Shown here: positions 36,069 through 45,085 of the stretch, one piece after another
Layout: every line of letters begins with the position of its first letter
Position numbering within the stretch: position 1 is the stretch's first letter
Assembly (NCBI RefSeq): GCF_043951865.1
Contig: NZ_JBINJF010000006.1
Coordinates: 155,232 to 219,231, forward strand
Length of the DNA: 64,000 nucleotides
DNA from: JAMQKA01 sp043951865
GTDB lineage: Bacteria; Bacteroidota; Rhodothermia; Balneolales; Balneolaceae
Direction of reading: 5' to 3'
Made by a program: the position numbers and the translations under genes
The notes under the pieces: generated by a model
Database searches by the model: none
Seen by the model: only the letters and a program-made list of their open reading frames with translations
What the model was told of the DNA's origin: nothing

Positions 36069-36383
36069 TCAAAAACTGGTTTATTTAACTGTTAAGAGGT
36101 CTTTGCAAAGCCGTTGTCTTGTCGAACTTAAAATCAACTCGTATTCAACATATTTATTTGCGCAATATAAACTGCCATTACAAATTCATTGACTTCAATT
36201 CCGGACAAAACCCCGGCTTTAAAAAGGCCTTTGTTCACTGATTTCGACAGAAAATAAGTGCTGCGCGTTACTGTAACCAGGGTCGGGTAATGAACTGTAT
36301 TTTGATTCCCGGAATCCCGTTACATTGACATTGCCGCACCAACAGATGCCATTGTGAGTTATAAAAACTCTCCCCGAACCTGA
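36069..36383. other. Spacer inside the rhamnose cluster
   Basis: No gene. It holds a solitary end of the palindromic repeat family (36095-36113) just upstream of rhaI and otherwise A+T-rich sequence. Possibly an internal promoter for rhaI and the genes after it; no box is assigned. Confidence 0.5.
36095..36113. repeat. Solitary end of the palindromic repeat family
   Basis: GAGGTCTTTGCAAAGCC matches the inverted end shared by the full-length copies (CTTTGCAAAACCC class). No second end is found nearby, so this is a remnant. Confidence 0.45.
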
Positions 36384-36557
36384 CTACAACTCCTGCTCTT
36401 TAACCCAGAAGGGAGCCGTAATAAACCATAGAACCATCCCGAAAATCATGTATAGTTTATGATCTTCGAGGGACAGTTCCTGTAGAAAGACCAGCACTGA
36501 CGGCAAGAGCGTCAGTGCCAGCCCGGTTAAGGAGAGTATGATTAGCAGTATTCTCAT
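36384..36557 (-). CDS. Small membrane protein of the rhamnose cluster, 57 residues
   Basis: A short frame of 57 codons starting at the ATG ending at 36557, 22 bp after the aldolase/dehydrogenase stop on the same strand. It begins MRILLIILSLTGLALTLLPS and has a second hydrophobic helix, MIFGMVLWFITAPFW, then a charged end (VKEQEL). Two transmembrane helices joined by a short acidic loop (QELSLEDHK) are predicted. It is too hydrophobic and ordered to be a chance frame, and its tight position in the operon supports expression. I do not know its function; an accessory subunit of the permease is one idea. Confidence 0.7.
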   Translation of the reverse strand: MRILLIILSLTGLALTLLPSVLVFLQELSLEDHKLYMIFGMVLWFITAPFWVKEQEL

Positions 36558-36579
36558 AACTAAAAGAGAACTTTGAGCA

Positions 36580-38793
36580 TTAGCGCAGGAAAGCTTCCGT
36601 CAGGCCGCCATCAACCGGAACGATGTGACCGGTCGTGTTCTCCATGTTTGAGCTTAGTAACTGGTAGATCGCTTCGGTCTGCTGTTCAAGCGAGATCGGT
36701 CGCTTTGTAAGGGTGCGGCTGGCATAAAACTCAGCCAGTCGTTCCCGCAGAGTTTCGGTATCCTCGTCATCACTAAAGTCGATGCCGTACTTCGTAAGTG
36801 ACGCCTTGACACGGTTGCGGGGAAACATGCTGCTGCCTTCCACCACTGTGGCGGGAGCCACGCCGTTAACACGAACATTGGGAGCAAGGTCGATCGCAAG
36901 CTCGCGGATCAGGTGGTTGGCCGCCGCCTTGCTGGTATCATAGGCGAAGCTTCCGGCTTTCGCTACCACGGCGTTGGCACTGGTTGTTATCACCATGCTG
37001 CCCTGCAGCCCCTGCTTGTCCCAAATCCTGGAAGCCTCATCTGCCACGATAAAACTTCCCTTGACGTTGACAGCAAAACTCTTGTCCCAGGCGCTGTCAC
37101 TCAGGTTTCCGTCATCGTCTGGTGTGGGATAGAGTCCCGCGGTTACCACCACATTGTCTAACCCGCCATAGGCGATGGTCAGCTTTTTCAGTGCGTCCTG
37201 AACAGAGCTTCGGTCCGTAATGTCGCAGCCCACTCCGATCACATCGCCCGATCCGCTGATATCGGACCCCGCAACGCCAATTCCCATTCCGATCTGGTCG
37301 AGAACTTCATCCGCGGTTCCGGTGGCCGCTTTTTCATCGAGGTCGAGGGCGGCTACGGTGGCTCCCTCTTCAATCAGTCGCGAAACCAGTGCCTTGCCGA
37401 TGCCGCTTCCGGCTCCGACAACCGCAATAACCTGCCGGGAGAGCTCATCTTCCGGTGGCATGCGTTTCAGTTTGGCAATTTCAAGAGCCCAGTACTCTAT
37501 ATCATAGGCTTCCTGCTTGGAAATTGCAGTATAATTGCCCACCGATTCAGCTCCTCGCATGACCCCGATGGCAGCCGTATAAAATTCGGCGGTGACCCGT
37601 GATTCACTCTTGTTTTTCCCCCAGGTAATCATTCCAAGACCCGGAATAAGAATTACAGTGGGATTCGGATCCCTCATATCAAATGGATCTTCCGGACTGC
37701 AACTTTCGTAGTATTCAATATAATCCTCTCGGTATTGGGTCAGTCCGTTGCTGATCTTATCCTTTAGTTGATCGATATCTTCATTCTGCGGATCCCACTC
37801 AACGTACAAGGGCTTTATTTTGGTCCGAATGAAGTGATCCGGACAGGAGGTTCCCAATTCTGCTAGTTCAGGTGCATCCTTTGAGTTGATAAACTGCAGT
37901 GTAAGCTCATCATCCTGAATCGTCCCGATAAATTTATTTTCCCTGCTTACCTGACCCCGGATATAAGGTAAAACTTCAGAAAGCGCCTCACGCCGTTCCT
38001 CTTTTGGCAACGATTCATATTGTCGTCCACCGTAAGATTCTTCTCCCAACTCATGTTCAGACAGGTAATCTGCCGCTTGGTTAATCAGTTCAAGGCTAAG
38101 CTCGTAGCATTCTTTGTCGTCATTGGACCAATTTATCAGCCCATGACCTCCAAGAATGATACCGTCGATACCCGGATTTTCTTCGATGGTTTCCTGCAGT
38201 TTAAGTCCAAGTTCAAAACCGGGTCGCATCCAGTCAACCCATGCCATACGATCACCATAGATCTCCTTCATCAGCTCCTCCCCGTTATCAGCCGTGGCGA
38301 TGGCAATAATAGGTACCGGGTGGGTATGATCAACAAATTTGTATGGAATAAAACTATGCAGCGGGGTATCGATAGATGGTGCCCGCGGATTCAAATTATA
38401 GGTACAGTGGGCATAATACTCAGTCATTTTATCCTCGGCAGGAGTTTTCAAACCGGTATTTTCAAAACCGGCGTAGACCTCCTGGAGATCCAGTAATTTC
38501 TGCTGGTAGAGGGAGGCGAAATTGGGACGTGTAGCCGTCCTGAGATCTCCCCCTGAACCTTTGACCCACAGCACCTCAACTTCTTCTCCGGTAATGGGAT
38601 CCTCTTCCATCACTTTACTGGATGTATTCCCTCCACCGGTATTGTTGATGTAGGCATCACTTCCCAGCAAATTTGAACGGTAGACCAGGCGGTCGAGGGC
38701 ATCTTTGCCTTTAACCTCCGCATCATCCCACTTGCTTTCAACTTGTCTGAAGTAATTTTTGACGGTACTTTTGTTCTTTTTATCTGAAGTCAT
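36580..38793 (-). CDS. Bifunctional rhamnulose-1-phosphate aldolase / lactaldehyde dehydrogenase
   Basis: A 737-residue two-domain enzyme. Residues about 20-420 form a class II aldolase/adducin-type domain: TGGGNTSSKV, VKGSGGDL, and metal-binding His in FVDHTHPVP and GGHGLINW. It splits rhamnulose 1-phosphate into DHAP and L-lactaldehyde. Residues about 465-737 are a short-chain dehydrogenase with Rossmann motif VGAGSGIGKA and active-site Y-D-T-S-K, which oxidises lactaldehyde to L-lactate. This fusion (RhaEW type) is known from several phyla. The frame is open from a TTG at 38811, but AGGAA before the ATG at 38793 decides the start. It lies between the permease and the 57-residue membrane protein. 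Confidence 0.93.
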   Translation of the reverse strand: MTSDKKNKSTVKNYFRQVESKWDDAEVKGKDALDRLVYRSNLLGSDAYINNTGGGNTSSKVMEEDPITGEEVEVLWVKGSGGDLRTATRPNFASLYQQKLLDLQEVYAGFENTGLKTPAEDKMTEYYAHCTYNLNPRAPSIDTPLHSFIPYKFVDHTHPVPIIAIATADNGEELMKEIYGDRMAWVDWMRPGFELGLKLQETIEENPGIDGIILGGHGLINWSNDDKECYELSLELINQAADYLSEHELGEESYGGRQYESLPKEERREALSEVLPYIRGQVSRENKFIGTIQDDELTLQFINSKDAPELAELGTSCPDHFIRTKIKPLYVEWDPQNEDIDQLKDKISNGLTQYREDYIEYYESCSPEDPFDMRDPNPTVILIPGLGMITWGKNKSESRVTAEFYTAAIGVMRGAESVGNYTAISKQEAYDIEYWALEIAKLKRMPPEDELSRQVIAVVGAGSGIGKALVSRLIEEGATVAALDLDEKAATGTADEVLDQIGMGIGVAGSDISGSGDVIGVGCDITDRSSVQDALKKLTIAYGGLDNVVVTAGLYPTPDDDGNLSDSAWDKSFAVNVKGSFIVADEASRIWDKQGLQGSMVITTSANAVVAKAGSFAYDTSKAAANHLIRELAIDLAPNVRVNGVAPATVVEGSSMFPRNRVKASLTKYGIDFSDDEDTETLRERLAEFYASRTLTKRPISLEQQTEAIYQLLSSNMENTTGHIVPVDGGLTEAFLR

Positions 38794-38880
38794 AACTGTT
38801 CCTGTATTCAAGTCTTACACTTTTTGTTAAAATTAAAAATTCAGTCAAATCGTCTTCAACCGGCTCGGACGGCATGCAGA

Positions 38881-40293
38881 TTATGTTTTGGCCATTTCTA
38901 CATTGGCTGCCTTTTGAAACCTGTCTTGCTGCAGTTTGCTTAATCCCACATACAGCAGTATCGCAATAAACCAACCCGGCAGACCGAGAAAGAATATTTC
39001 CACTCCCATATACAGGTTAATAAACAGGCACAGCAACAGTGTGACGAACCACGTAAGGCCTGCCGACCAGTTAAAATCCATTTGCACCAATTCTGCGAAA
39101 TTGCTCTTCATCCCGATTTTCGGGAACACCATCACATCCATGAATATTACGGCTCCCATCGGCATCAAAACCAGGCCATAGAGGGCTACAAAGTCGAGCA
39201 GCAGCATAACAAGCGCCGGGAAGCATGCGGCAATTGAAGTCACCAGCCCGGTAAACAGGGTCACCTTCCACCGCTTCCAGTTGGGAGTAACCGATTGAAA
39301 AGCCAGTCCCGCCCGGTAAATCGTTGGATTGGCGGTGGTCCATCCTGCAATGACCACGCAAATGGCGCCGGCCACACCGGCACTGTTATAAGCGATGATT
39401 CCCGGCGCTATAGCTCCCGCGGCCGCGGCCGTAAGTATACCGGATGCCATCCAGGCGATAAAATGTCCAAAAAACATGCCCGTTGCCGACGAAAATCCAT
39501 GCTGCCATTTTTTTGCAAACCGCAGAATCGACATATCCGACATTCCGATATGCATGGCCATGTTGGCAAACCAGGCAAAAAACATCACGTGCCAAAAGGT
39601 AAATTTGCTCTGCCCCTCCGCGGGCGTCCCGGTCCATATTTTCTCCTGGGCAACCGTCCAAAACTCAGATACCGAATGAACCCCCAACTGTGGCAAAACC
39701 GCCAACGCAGCCGCGACAAAAACCAGGATCATCCAGGGAAACGCAATATTCGCAAACCGAGCCACATAATCATAACCCAAAATGGCTACCAGCGTGATTA
39801 TCAGTCCCACGATAAAAACAGTTACAACCCATCCAATGCTGGTAGGCAGCCAATCTCCCAGTCCCGGCATGGGAATACCGAACGGCAGCCCCACCGCAGT
39901 GGCTGACACCGCAATCATGGAACCAGCCAGGAAACAGAACATCAGCGCATTCACCACATTGTAAATGGAGGCGAGCTTTGGCCCGCAAATTTTTCTCAAT
40001 TGCCAGTAGAGCGTCAGCTTGGTTTTTACGGCTACCGGTGCACAAAGAAACGCCCAGCTCAGCACCGCAAGTATGTTTCCAACAATCAGGCCCCAAATAA
40101 GGTCGTAGGCGGCAACCCCGTGGGCTACAAACAACGGTCCAATAACGAATTCCGTGCCGGCTGTATGTTCCCCGGCGTACATTCCGAGAAAGCCTTTCCA
40201 TCCTTTGCGCTTGTTTTCAGGTACCGGTTCACGTTCAAACTCGTCTATTGAGTCTAACCGTGTATCCAGTCTTTCCAAAAAACTTTGTCCCAT
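38881..40293 (-). CDS. NCS1-type permease at the head of the rhamnose cluster
   Basis: A 470-residue inner-membrane transporter with about 12 hydrophobic helices, related to cytosine/purine/hydantoin permeases (NCS1 family): GMYAGEHTAGTEFVIGPLF near residue 37, GYDYVARFANIAFPWMILVF, and the helix WHVMFFAWFANMAMHIGMSD. NCS1 proteins normally import nucleobases or related rings with Na+ or H+. Here it is the first gene of the rhamnose catabolic set, and no other sugar transporter is present, so it is a candidate L-rhamnose importer; that is inference. The long 846-bp upstream spacer probably carries the operon promoter. Confidence 0.88.
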   Translation of the reverse strand: MGQSFLERLDTRLDSIDEFEREPVPENKRKGWKGFLGMYAGEHTAGTEFVIGPLFVAHGVAAYDLIWGLIVGNILAVLSWAFLCAPVAVKTKLTLYWQLRKICGPKLASIYNVVNALMFCFLAGSMIAVSATAVGLPFGIPMPGLGDWLPTSIGWVVTVFIVGLIITLVAILGYDYVARFANIAFPWMILVFVAAALAVLPQLGVHSVSEFWTVAQEKIWTGTPAEGQSKFTFWHVMFFAWFANMAMHIGMSDMSILRFAKKWQHGFSSATGMFFGHFIAWMASGILTAAAAGAIAPGIIAYNSAGVAGAICVVIAGWTTANPTIYRAGLAFQSVTPNWKRWKVTLFTGLVTSIAACFPALVMLLLDFVALYGLVLMPMGAVIFMDVMVFPKIGMKSNFAELVQMDFNWSAGLTWFVTLLLCLFINLYMGVEIFFLGLPGWFIAILLYVGLSKLQQDRFQKAANVEMAKT

Positions 40294-40559
40294 GCTTGTC
40301 GGACTAGTTTTAATAATTAGGTTTACATTAAGAATTTGCCGATACCTGAGTACTGCTGCCCCGGCCCTGTTTTTCCAAGGTTAAATATCTCGGGCTTTAC
40401 AGTAAAAGCTTCACGTTCTAAGAGACTGTCATGCCTGCAATCTACTGAAAAAAAGCGATGATTTATCAGGGGCTGCTAGCATGGATAATCGGTCCTGGTC
40501 AAAAAATGTGGCTACTAGTGTTGTTACCAGTAAGTACATTATGTAACTAAACACTTTAT

Positions 40560-40600
40560 TAGGAGTACTACATCCCCCAATCCCCCTTCAAAAGGGAAAT
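40560..40600. repeat. REP-like C/G-tract element
   Basis: AGGAGTACTACATCCCCCAA then TCCCCCTTCAAAAGGGAAA. The CCCTT-CAA-AAGGG hairpin with flanking C-tract resembles REP-like intergenic repeats of Bacteroidota and the element at 62852-62990. Only one short copy is seen here. Confidence 0.4.
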
Positions 40601-40988
40601 TCTTTCTTACTATTACACTACTTGCGATACTATACTTTTTAAGTGGTAACCACACTGGATCCAAGGAATTACAGCACCCGCGCATCGGCGATAAAAGTAT
40701 CGTTTTTCTAAACTTAATATTCAACAGGAAAAGGGCTTCGCGAAACTCATTTCCTTTACGTCCAGAAAGCACCGGTCGATTTCTTTTTTGTCCACCGTCC
40801 ATTCGGACGGCTTACCTGCGTGCAAGTTGATTTTTGAAAATGACTAAACCGGTTAAGCCAGGCCACCTTCTTCACACGCAGATACCGAGCGTTTAAGGAT
40901 AGAATATTTGCAAGGCAAAATCACAAATTCCGGGATAGCATGGCCTCGGGAAATCTTCATGCAAAACTGATTTTAAGCCCCCCAATAT

Positions 40989-41063
40989 AAAAAAGAGGCA
41001 GTATCTATTAAAAGGGGGCTTTGTAAAACCCGTGGTTTTGCCCCCCTTAATAAATACTACCTC
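40989..41063 (-). terminator. Long inverted repeat acting as terminator for the ThuA fusion gene
   Basis: GAGGCAGTATCTATTA and TAATAAATACTACCTC bracket an inner GGGGGCTTTGTAAAACC / GGTTTTGCCCCCC stem, a nearly continuous imperfect palindrome of about 69 bp (40995-41063). On the minus strand it is followed by TTTTTT. It starts about 75 bp after the ThuA fusion stop. The inner part matches both ends of the palindromic repeat family brought together, so it may be a collapsed family member reused as a terminator. Confidence 0.75.
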
Positions 41064-41139
41064 CTGGTACCAGTATGATTTTTGTCATACCTGTAAAACG
41101 AGCGCCTGCCCGTGCATCATGCAATTTTAAAATATGAGC

Positions 41140-44100
41140 TTAATCAGCCATGAACTCAATCATCGACAAGATCAGGGTGCCGGCATCCCCGGGATTTTCA
41201 GGACGGCTGACGATATACAGATCATGCATAGCTCCCTCCGTAACCGGGTCGAGCGTTACCGTTAGCGGCTGGAAATAGGGACCTTCTCCCGAGGGATCAG
41301 GATTCGATTCAAAGGTTGCCTCGCCGATCTTTTCTCCATCTGGCGCCCCCAGCCGAAACTCAAATATATAATTTGAAGCCAGGGGTTCCTGGGTAACGGT
41401 CGTCAACCGTGCGGAGTTGATCCCCGTCAGGTCAATTTCGTCCAGGCTGAATGAACCGGCCTCCTGAGGAACCATCATCAGCAGATTCCCGTCATAGGTC
41501 ATTGTTGAGTAGCCCTCCAGGTTGTCGGCCTCCGCAAAATTCATGGTGCTGTTGCGCAGATACTTGCTCGCGTTACCGGTAAGAGGCTTAATATTTTCCC
41601 CGCCGCGGTCGGTGAAACTTGCCGACAACACGAGTACCCCGCTCTGCGTGGGCTTTTCACCCAGTGTGGGATCAACCGTTCCGGACCGGGGCAGCGACTC
41701 TTCCACCTCACCCTCTCCGGCCAGCGACTGTATCCATGTGACGATATTCCGCGCGTCGGCCTCCGTAATATCGAGGTGGGCCGGCATTACAGTTTCGCCC
41801 CATACTCCACCTCCACCCTGGATAATTTTATTCACCAGGTGGGGAACCACATCAGAAGAATCCTGGTATCTTTCGGCGATCGCCATGTAGGAGGGACCGA
41901 TCGACGAAGAGTTCAGGGTGTGGCATGCCTGGCAATCAAGCGACTCAATCATGCTCTGGCCTCTCATCGCTTCGGTCATCACCTGGTGCCCGCGGGAGGC
42001 CTCCGCCAGATCGCTTCCTTCAATGTAATCGGCCGAAACGACCAGCGAGGAAAGATCATCTGCAGCCTCCGGGTCATCCTTGTCTACTACCTCCACTTCG
42101 TACTCAACCGGGACACCGGGGAAGTAGAACGTGCTGTTGCCTTTGATATTGATGCTGACCTCCGGGGCCGCATTGCCTGCGTACACCGACACCGGATTGC
42201 TGGAGCGCGTAAGCCCGCCTTCATCACGCACCTCTACCGAGATCGCATATTCTCCTACCTCGTTAAAGGTGTGTTCAATGCGCGGTTCTGTTGTTTCTTT
42301 CGTCGTTTCTTCCCCGAGATGCCAAATATAGGTTAATGCATCCTCTTCGGGATCGCTGGCTTCCACGGTGGCCTCCAGCGTAAGCGGCAGTGTACCTGAT
42401 GTCTTGTTGACCGCAATATCCTCCACGACCGGTTTTCGGTTCCCGGGATTAAAGTCGATAATTGACAACCCGGAATCATCATTTTTAGAGAACCATCCGC
42501 TGCCGTACTCCAACAGATACACACGGCCTTCGGGCCCCACTTCCATATCGATCAGGGCGTTGAAGTCGGTATCTGCCATGAACGGTTCCATTTTGGAGAA
42601 GTCCCCGTCAGGATCCATTGTTACCAGTTTTATCCAGCCGCGAATCCAGTCATATATAAACAGTTTTCCGTCAAAATAGTCAGGCAACCTCGTATTTTCT
42701 GGATACATATCGGTATAGTACACCGGGCCGGCCATCGCATTTCGTCCGCCGGTACCCACTTCCGGGAACTCTTCGGAGGCGGCATATGGATACCAGATAA
42801 AAGCGGGCTTTGGCCTGGGAAGCTCCCTGATGCCGTCATTCAGCCTTGAATCGTTCACCGGGTTTTCTGGATCAAATGCTTCACCCGGTTCGCCCGTGCC
42901 ATAATCGTACCGGTGATACGCGTAGTTATCCCCGATAAACATCGGCCACCCGAAGAAGCCGGCTTCACGCGCCTGATTGATTTCATCATACCCGCGCGGG
43001 CCTCTTGTTTCCAGGCTGTCGTTGTTGGCATCGGGGCCGACCTCGCCCCAGTAGAGGTATCCCGTCTTTTGATCTACAGAAATGCGGTAGGGGTTGCGGT
43101 TGCCCTGCACATATATTTCGGGACGGGTCCCTTCCCGGCCGGGTTCATACAAGTTGCCCTCCGGGATGTCGTAACTGCCATCTTCATTGACCCGGATCCG
43201 CAGGATTTTACCCCGCAGATCATTGGCATTTCCGGAAGAACGCATCGCGTTATACTGTCGAAATCCCTCGCGTTCATCAAGGGGAGCGTACCCATCAAGC
43301 GTATATTTTTGGTCAGGCTGATTAAACGGTGTTGAATTGTCGCCGGTGGACAGGTACAGCAGGCCTTCACTGTCGAAAGCGATTGATCCCCCGGTATGGC
43401 AGCAGATATCGCGCTGCGAATAAAATTGAAGGATAATTTCTTCCGAGTCCATTACGATCTTATCGTCCTGAAATGTAAATCTCGATAACCGGTTGACGGA
43501 GGTATCAACAGGACTATAAAAGATGAAGACGTGATTGTTTTCCTCGAAATTGGGATCCGCCTTGATCCCCATCAGTCCCTCCTCGGCATTTACTCCCTCC
43601 ACATCGGTCTCATGATATACATCCAGGAACCCGGCGTCTGTGAGGGTAGAATCACTGTTTTTATAGAGCGATATATGGCCGCGCCGCTGGGCGATCAGCA
43701 CATCCCGGTTCGGGAGAATCGTCATTTCCGTGGGTTCAAAAAACGCTCCCCTGACCAGCTCCTCCTTTGAAAAACGGTTGGCTGCGGGCACGCGTTCGGT
43801 TGTGGCCCGGGAGTAGTCGAGCACACGATTTTCTCCGATGGCGTACTGAATGCCCGCCAATATGTGCCGCAGGTACAGGTCTTCGGTAAAAGACTCACTG
43901 GTATGTCCCAGCCCGGTATAGTAGGCCCGCCCGCCGTCGTAGTCATGGTACCACGCAATCGGGTGGTACCCCATGTCGGCTCCACCCTGGTAGCTCTCCT
44001 CATCAAGCGTCAACAAAACATTGACCTCGTCATTGAACTCCTTGTAGCTGTACCACTCGTCGGTCCGCGTCCACGGATCCGGCAAAAATTCGGTCGAGGG

Positions 44101-44589
44101 ATGAGTCGCATCCTCTACCGTCAAGGTTCCCTCCTGCACATTGGGATGCGGGTCATTGATACCGGGGTGATCAAGAAAATAACCGCCCACCATATCGCCG
44201 TACCATCCCCACTGGTATTCCGTATCCGCTGCGGCGTGAATTCCCACATAGCCGCCCCCGGCCTGGATATACCGTTCAAAGTCAGCCTCCTGGTATTTAT
44301 TCAGCACATCTCCGGTCGTGCTCAGAAAAATAACGGCGGAATACTGCTTCAGGTTTTCCTCGGTGAATGTTGCGGAGCGGGTAGTGGTATCAACTTCAAA
44401 GCCGTTTTCCGCCCCCAATTTCTGAATAGCTGCAATGCCATCCGGTATTGATGCGTGGTGATAGCCCGCTGTTTTGCTGAAGACCAGCACTTTTGGCGGA
44501 CCGGATCGTTTATCTGAACAGGATGATATAAACAACAAGGCGGGAACTAATACACAAAGGTATTTCAATAAATGTGCGTAACGTGTCAT
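41140..44589 (-). CDS. ThuA / sugar dehydrogenase / PKD / cytochrome c / CBM fusion lipoprotein
   Basis: A 1149-residue exported multidomain protein. Lipobox ISSC (Cys24). A ThuA domain follows (about 33-255: KVLVFSKTAGYHHASIPDGI, GGGYVGIHAAADTEYQWGWY). A glucose/sorbosone-dehydrogenase-like propeller (about 280-690) has EPTEMTILPNRDVLIAQRRG and GNRNPYRISVDQ. A PKD domain (about 700-800) includes ASDPEEDALTYIWHLGE. Cytochrome c has its heme site CQACH near residue 887 and Met in TVMPAHLD. The C-terminal beta domain (about 985-1149) is of CBM6-like type. ThuA proteins are linked to 3-keto-sugar metabolism, and the propeller plus heme suggests sugar oxidation at the cell surface. It lies 3' of the GH106 gene but with 496 bp between. 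Confidence 0.87.
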   Translation of the reverse strand: MTRYAHLLKYLCVLVPALLFISSCSDKRSGPPKVLVFSKTAGYHHASIPDGIAAIQKLGAENGFEVDTTTRSATFTEENLKQYSAVIFLSTTGDVLNKYQEADFERYIQAGGGYVGIHAAADTEYQWGWYGDMVGGYFLDHPGINDPHPNVQEGTLTVEDATHPSTEFLPDPWTRTDEWYSYKEFNDEVNVLLTLDEESYQGGADMGYHPIAWYHDYDGGRAYYTGLGHTSESFTEDLYLRHILAGIQYAIGENRVLDYSRATTERVPAANRFSKEELVRGAFFEPTEMTILPNRDVLIAQRRGHISLYKNSDSTLTDAGFLDVYHETDVEGVNAEEGLMGIKADPNFEENNHVFIFYSPVDTSVNRLSRFTFQDDKIVMDSEEIILQFYSQRDICCHTGGSIAFDSEGLLYLSTGDNSTPFNQPDQKYTLDGYAPLDEREGFRQYNAMRSSGNANDLRGKILRIRVNEDGSYDIPEGNLYEPGREGTRPEIYVQGNRNPYRISVDQKTGYLYWGEVGPDANNDSLETRGPRGYDEINQAREAGFFGWPMFIGDNYAYHRYDYGTGEPGEAFDPENPVNDSRLNDGIRELPRPKPAFIWYPYAASEEFPEVGTGGRNAMAGPVYYTDMYPENTRLPDYFDGKLFIYDWIRGWIKLVTMDPDGDFSKMEPFMADTDFNALIDMEVGPEGRVYLLEYGSGWFSKNDDSGLSIIDFNPGNRKPVVEDIAVNKTSGTLPLTLEATVEASDPEEDALTYIWHLGEETTKETTEPRIEHTFNEVGEYAISVEVRDEGGLTRSSNPVSVYAGNAAPEVSINIKGNSTFYFPGVPVEYEVEVVDKDDPEAADDLSSLVVSADYIEGSDLAEASRGHQVMTEAMRGQSMIESLDCQACHTLNSSSIGPSYMAIAERYQDSSDVVPHLVNKIIQGGGGVWGETVMPAHLDITEADARNIVTWIQSLAGEGEVEESLPRSGTVDPTLGEKPTQSGVLVLSASFTDRGGENIKPLTGNASKYLRNSTMNFAEADNLEGYSTMTYDGNLLMMVPQEAGSFSLDEIDLTGINSARLTTVTQEPLASNYIFEFRLGAPDGEKIGEATFESNPDPSGEGPYFQPLTVTLDPVTEGAMHDLYIVSRPENPGDAGTLILSMIEFMAD

Positions 44590-45085
44590 GAATATTCGAT
44601 TTTAAGTTTCAGGATGATTCCTGGAATTGAATTGCTTTGCAAAATAGCTGACAATATTACCTTCCATCACCAAAAGAGGGGTAAGAAGTTCCGAGAGGCA
44701 CTTCTTACCCTTCCTTTGATACAACTGTTGTTCATGCAAATACGGTGTTCCTGAAAACGTATGTAGTGATATCCCAGATAAATCGTGCCTGCGCGGACGG
44801 GTTCCAGAAAGCATGTGATCTGACTTTTACCGGACGAGATCCCCGAAACCCCCATATAATTTACAGTTACCGAAACGTATGTTTCGGCCCTTAAATTATA
44901 TTCCGTTGCATTCCCTTTATCAATATCTTCCCTGTTTTCAGGCAATCACTGTTTTTAAACCGTCCCAATATTCAATTTTTATTCAACGCCTTCAACTCTT
45001 TTTCATTTTTTTTCAAATTTTGCTTTACCGTGACATGGAACCCGAAATCCAGCAGCTTTTATTTTTCGGACTTCCACTAGGCGAC
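44590..45085. other. Spacer between GH106 and ThuA fusion genes
   Basis: No gene seen. It contains a terminator-like stem-loop (44679-44710); the ThuA gene must have its own promoter in the roughly 90 bp left downstream of that hairpin, or rely on read-through. Confidence 0.55.
44679..44710 (-). terminator. Probable terminator downstream of the GH106 gene
   Basis: GGGTAAGAAGT-N10-ACTTCTTACCC, a perfect 11-bp stem. On the minus strand it is followed by CCTCTTTTGG, a short T-run. It lies about 375 bp after the GH106 stop and before the ThuA fusion gene. Confidence 0.6.

Larger units (their letters stand above)
40294..41139. other. Long spacer upstream of the rhamnose cluster
   Basis: No credible gene in 846 bp. 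From right to left it holds a long inverted repeat acting as terminator (40995-41063), a small hairpin CCGTCC-N4-GGACGG (40795-40810) and a REP-like tract CCCCCAATCCCCCTTCAAAAGGG (40571-40593). About 250 bp of sequence upstream of the permease presumably holds its promoter. A minus-strand open frame over 40539-40802 crosses the REP-like tract and hairpin and is not protein-like. Confidence 0.6.

Noticed and set aside
40539..40802. 87-codon minus-strand frame upstream of the permease
   Set aside because: It spans a REP-like C-tract and a hairpin, has no ribosome site and unconvincing composition. Possibly a decayed fragment, but nothing supports a gene.
44667..44945. 92-codon minus-strand frame between GH106 and the ThuA fusion
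   Set aside because: Crosses the terminator stem-loop at 44679-44710 and lacks protein-like features.
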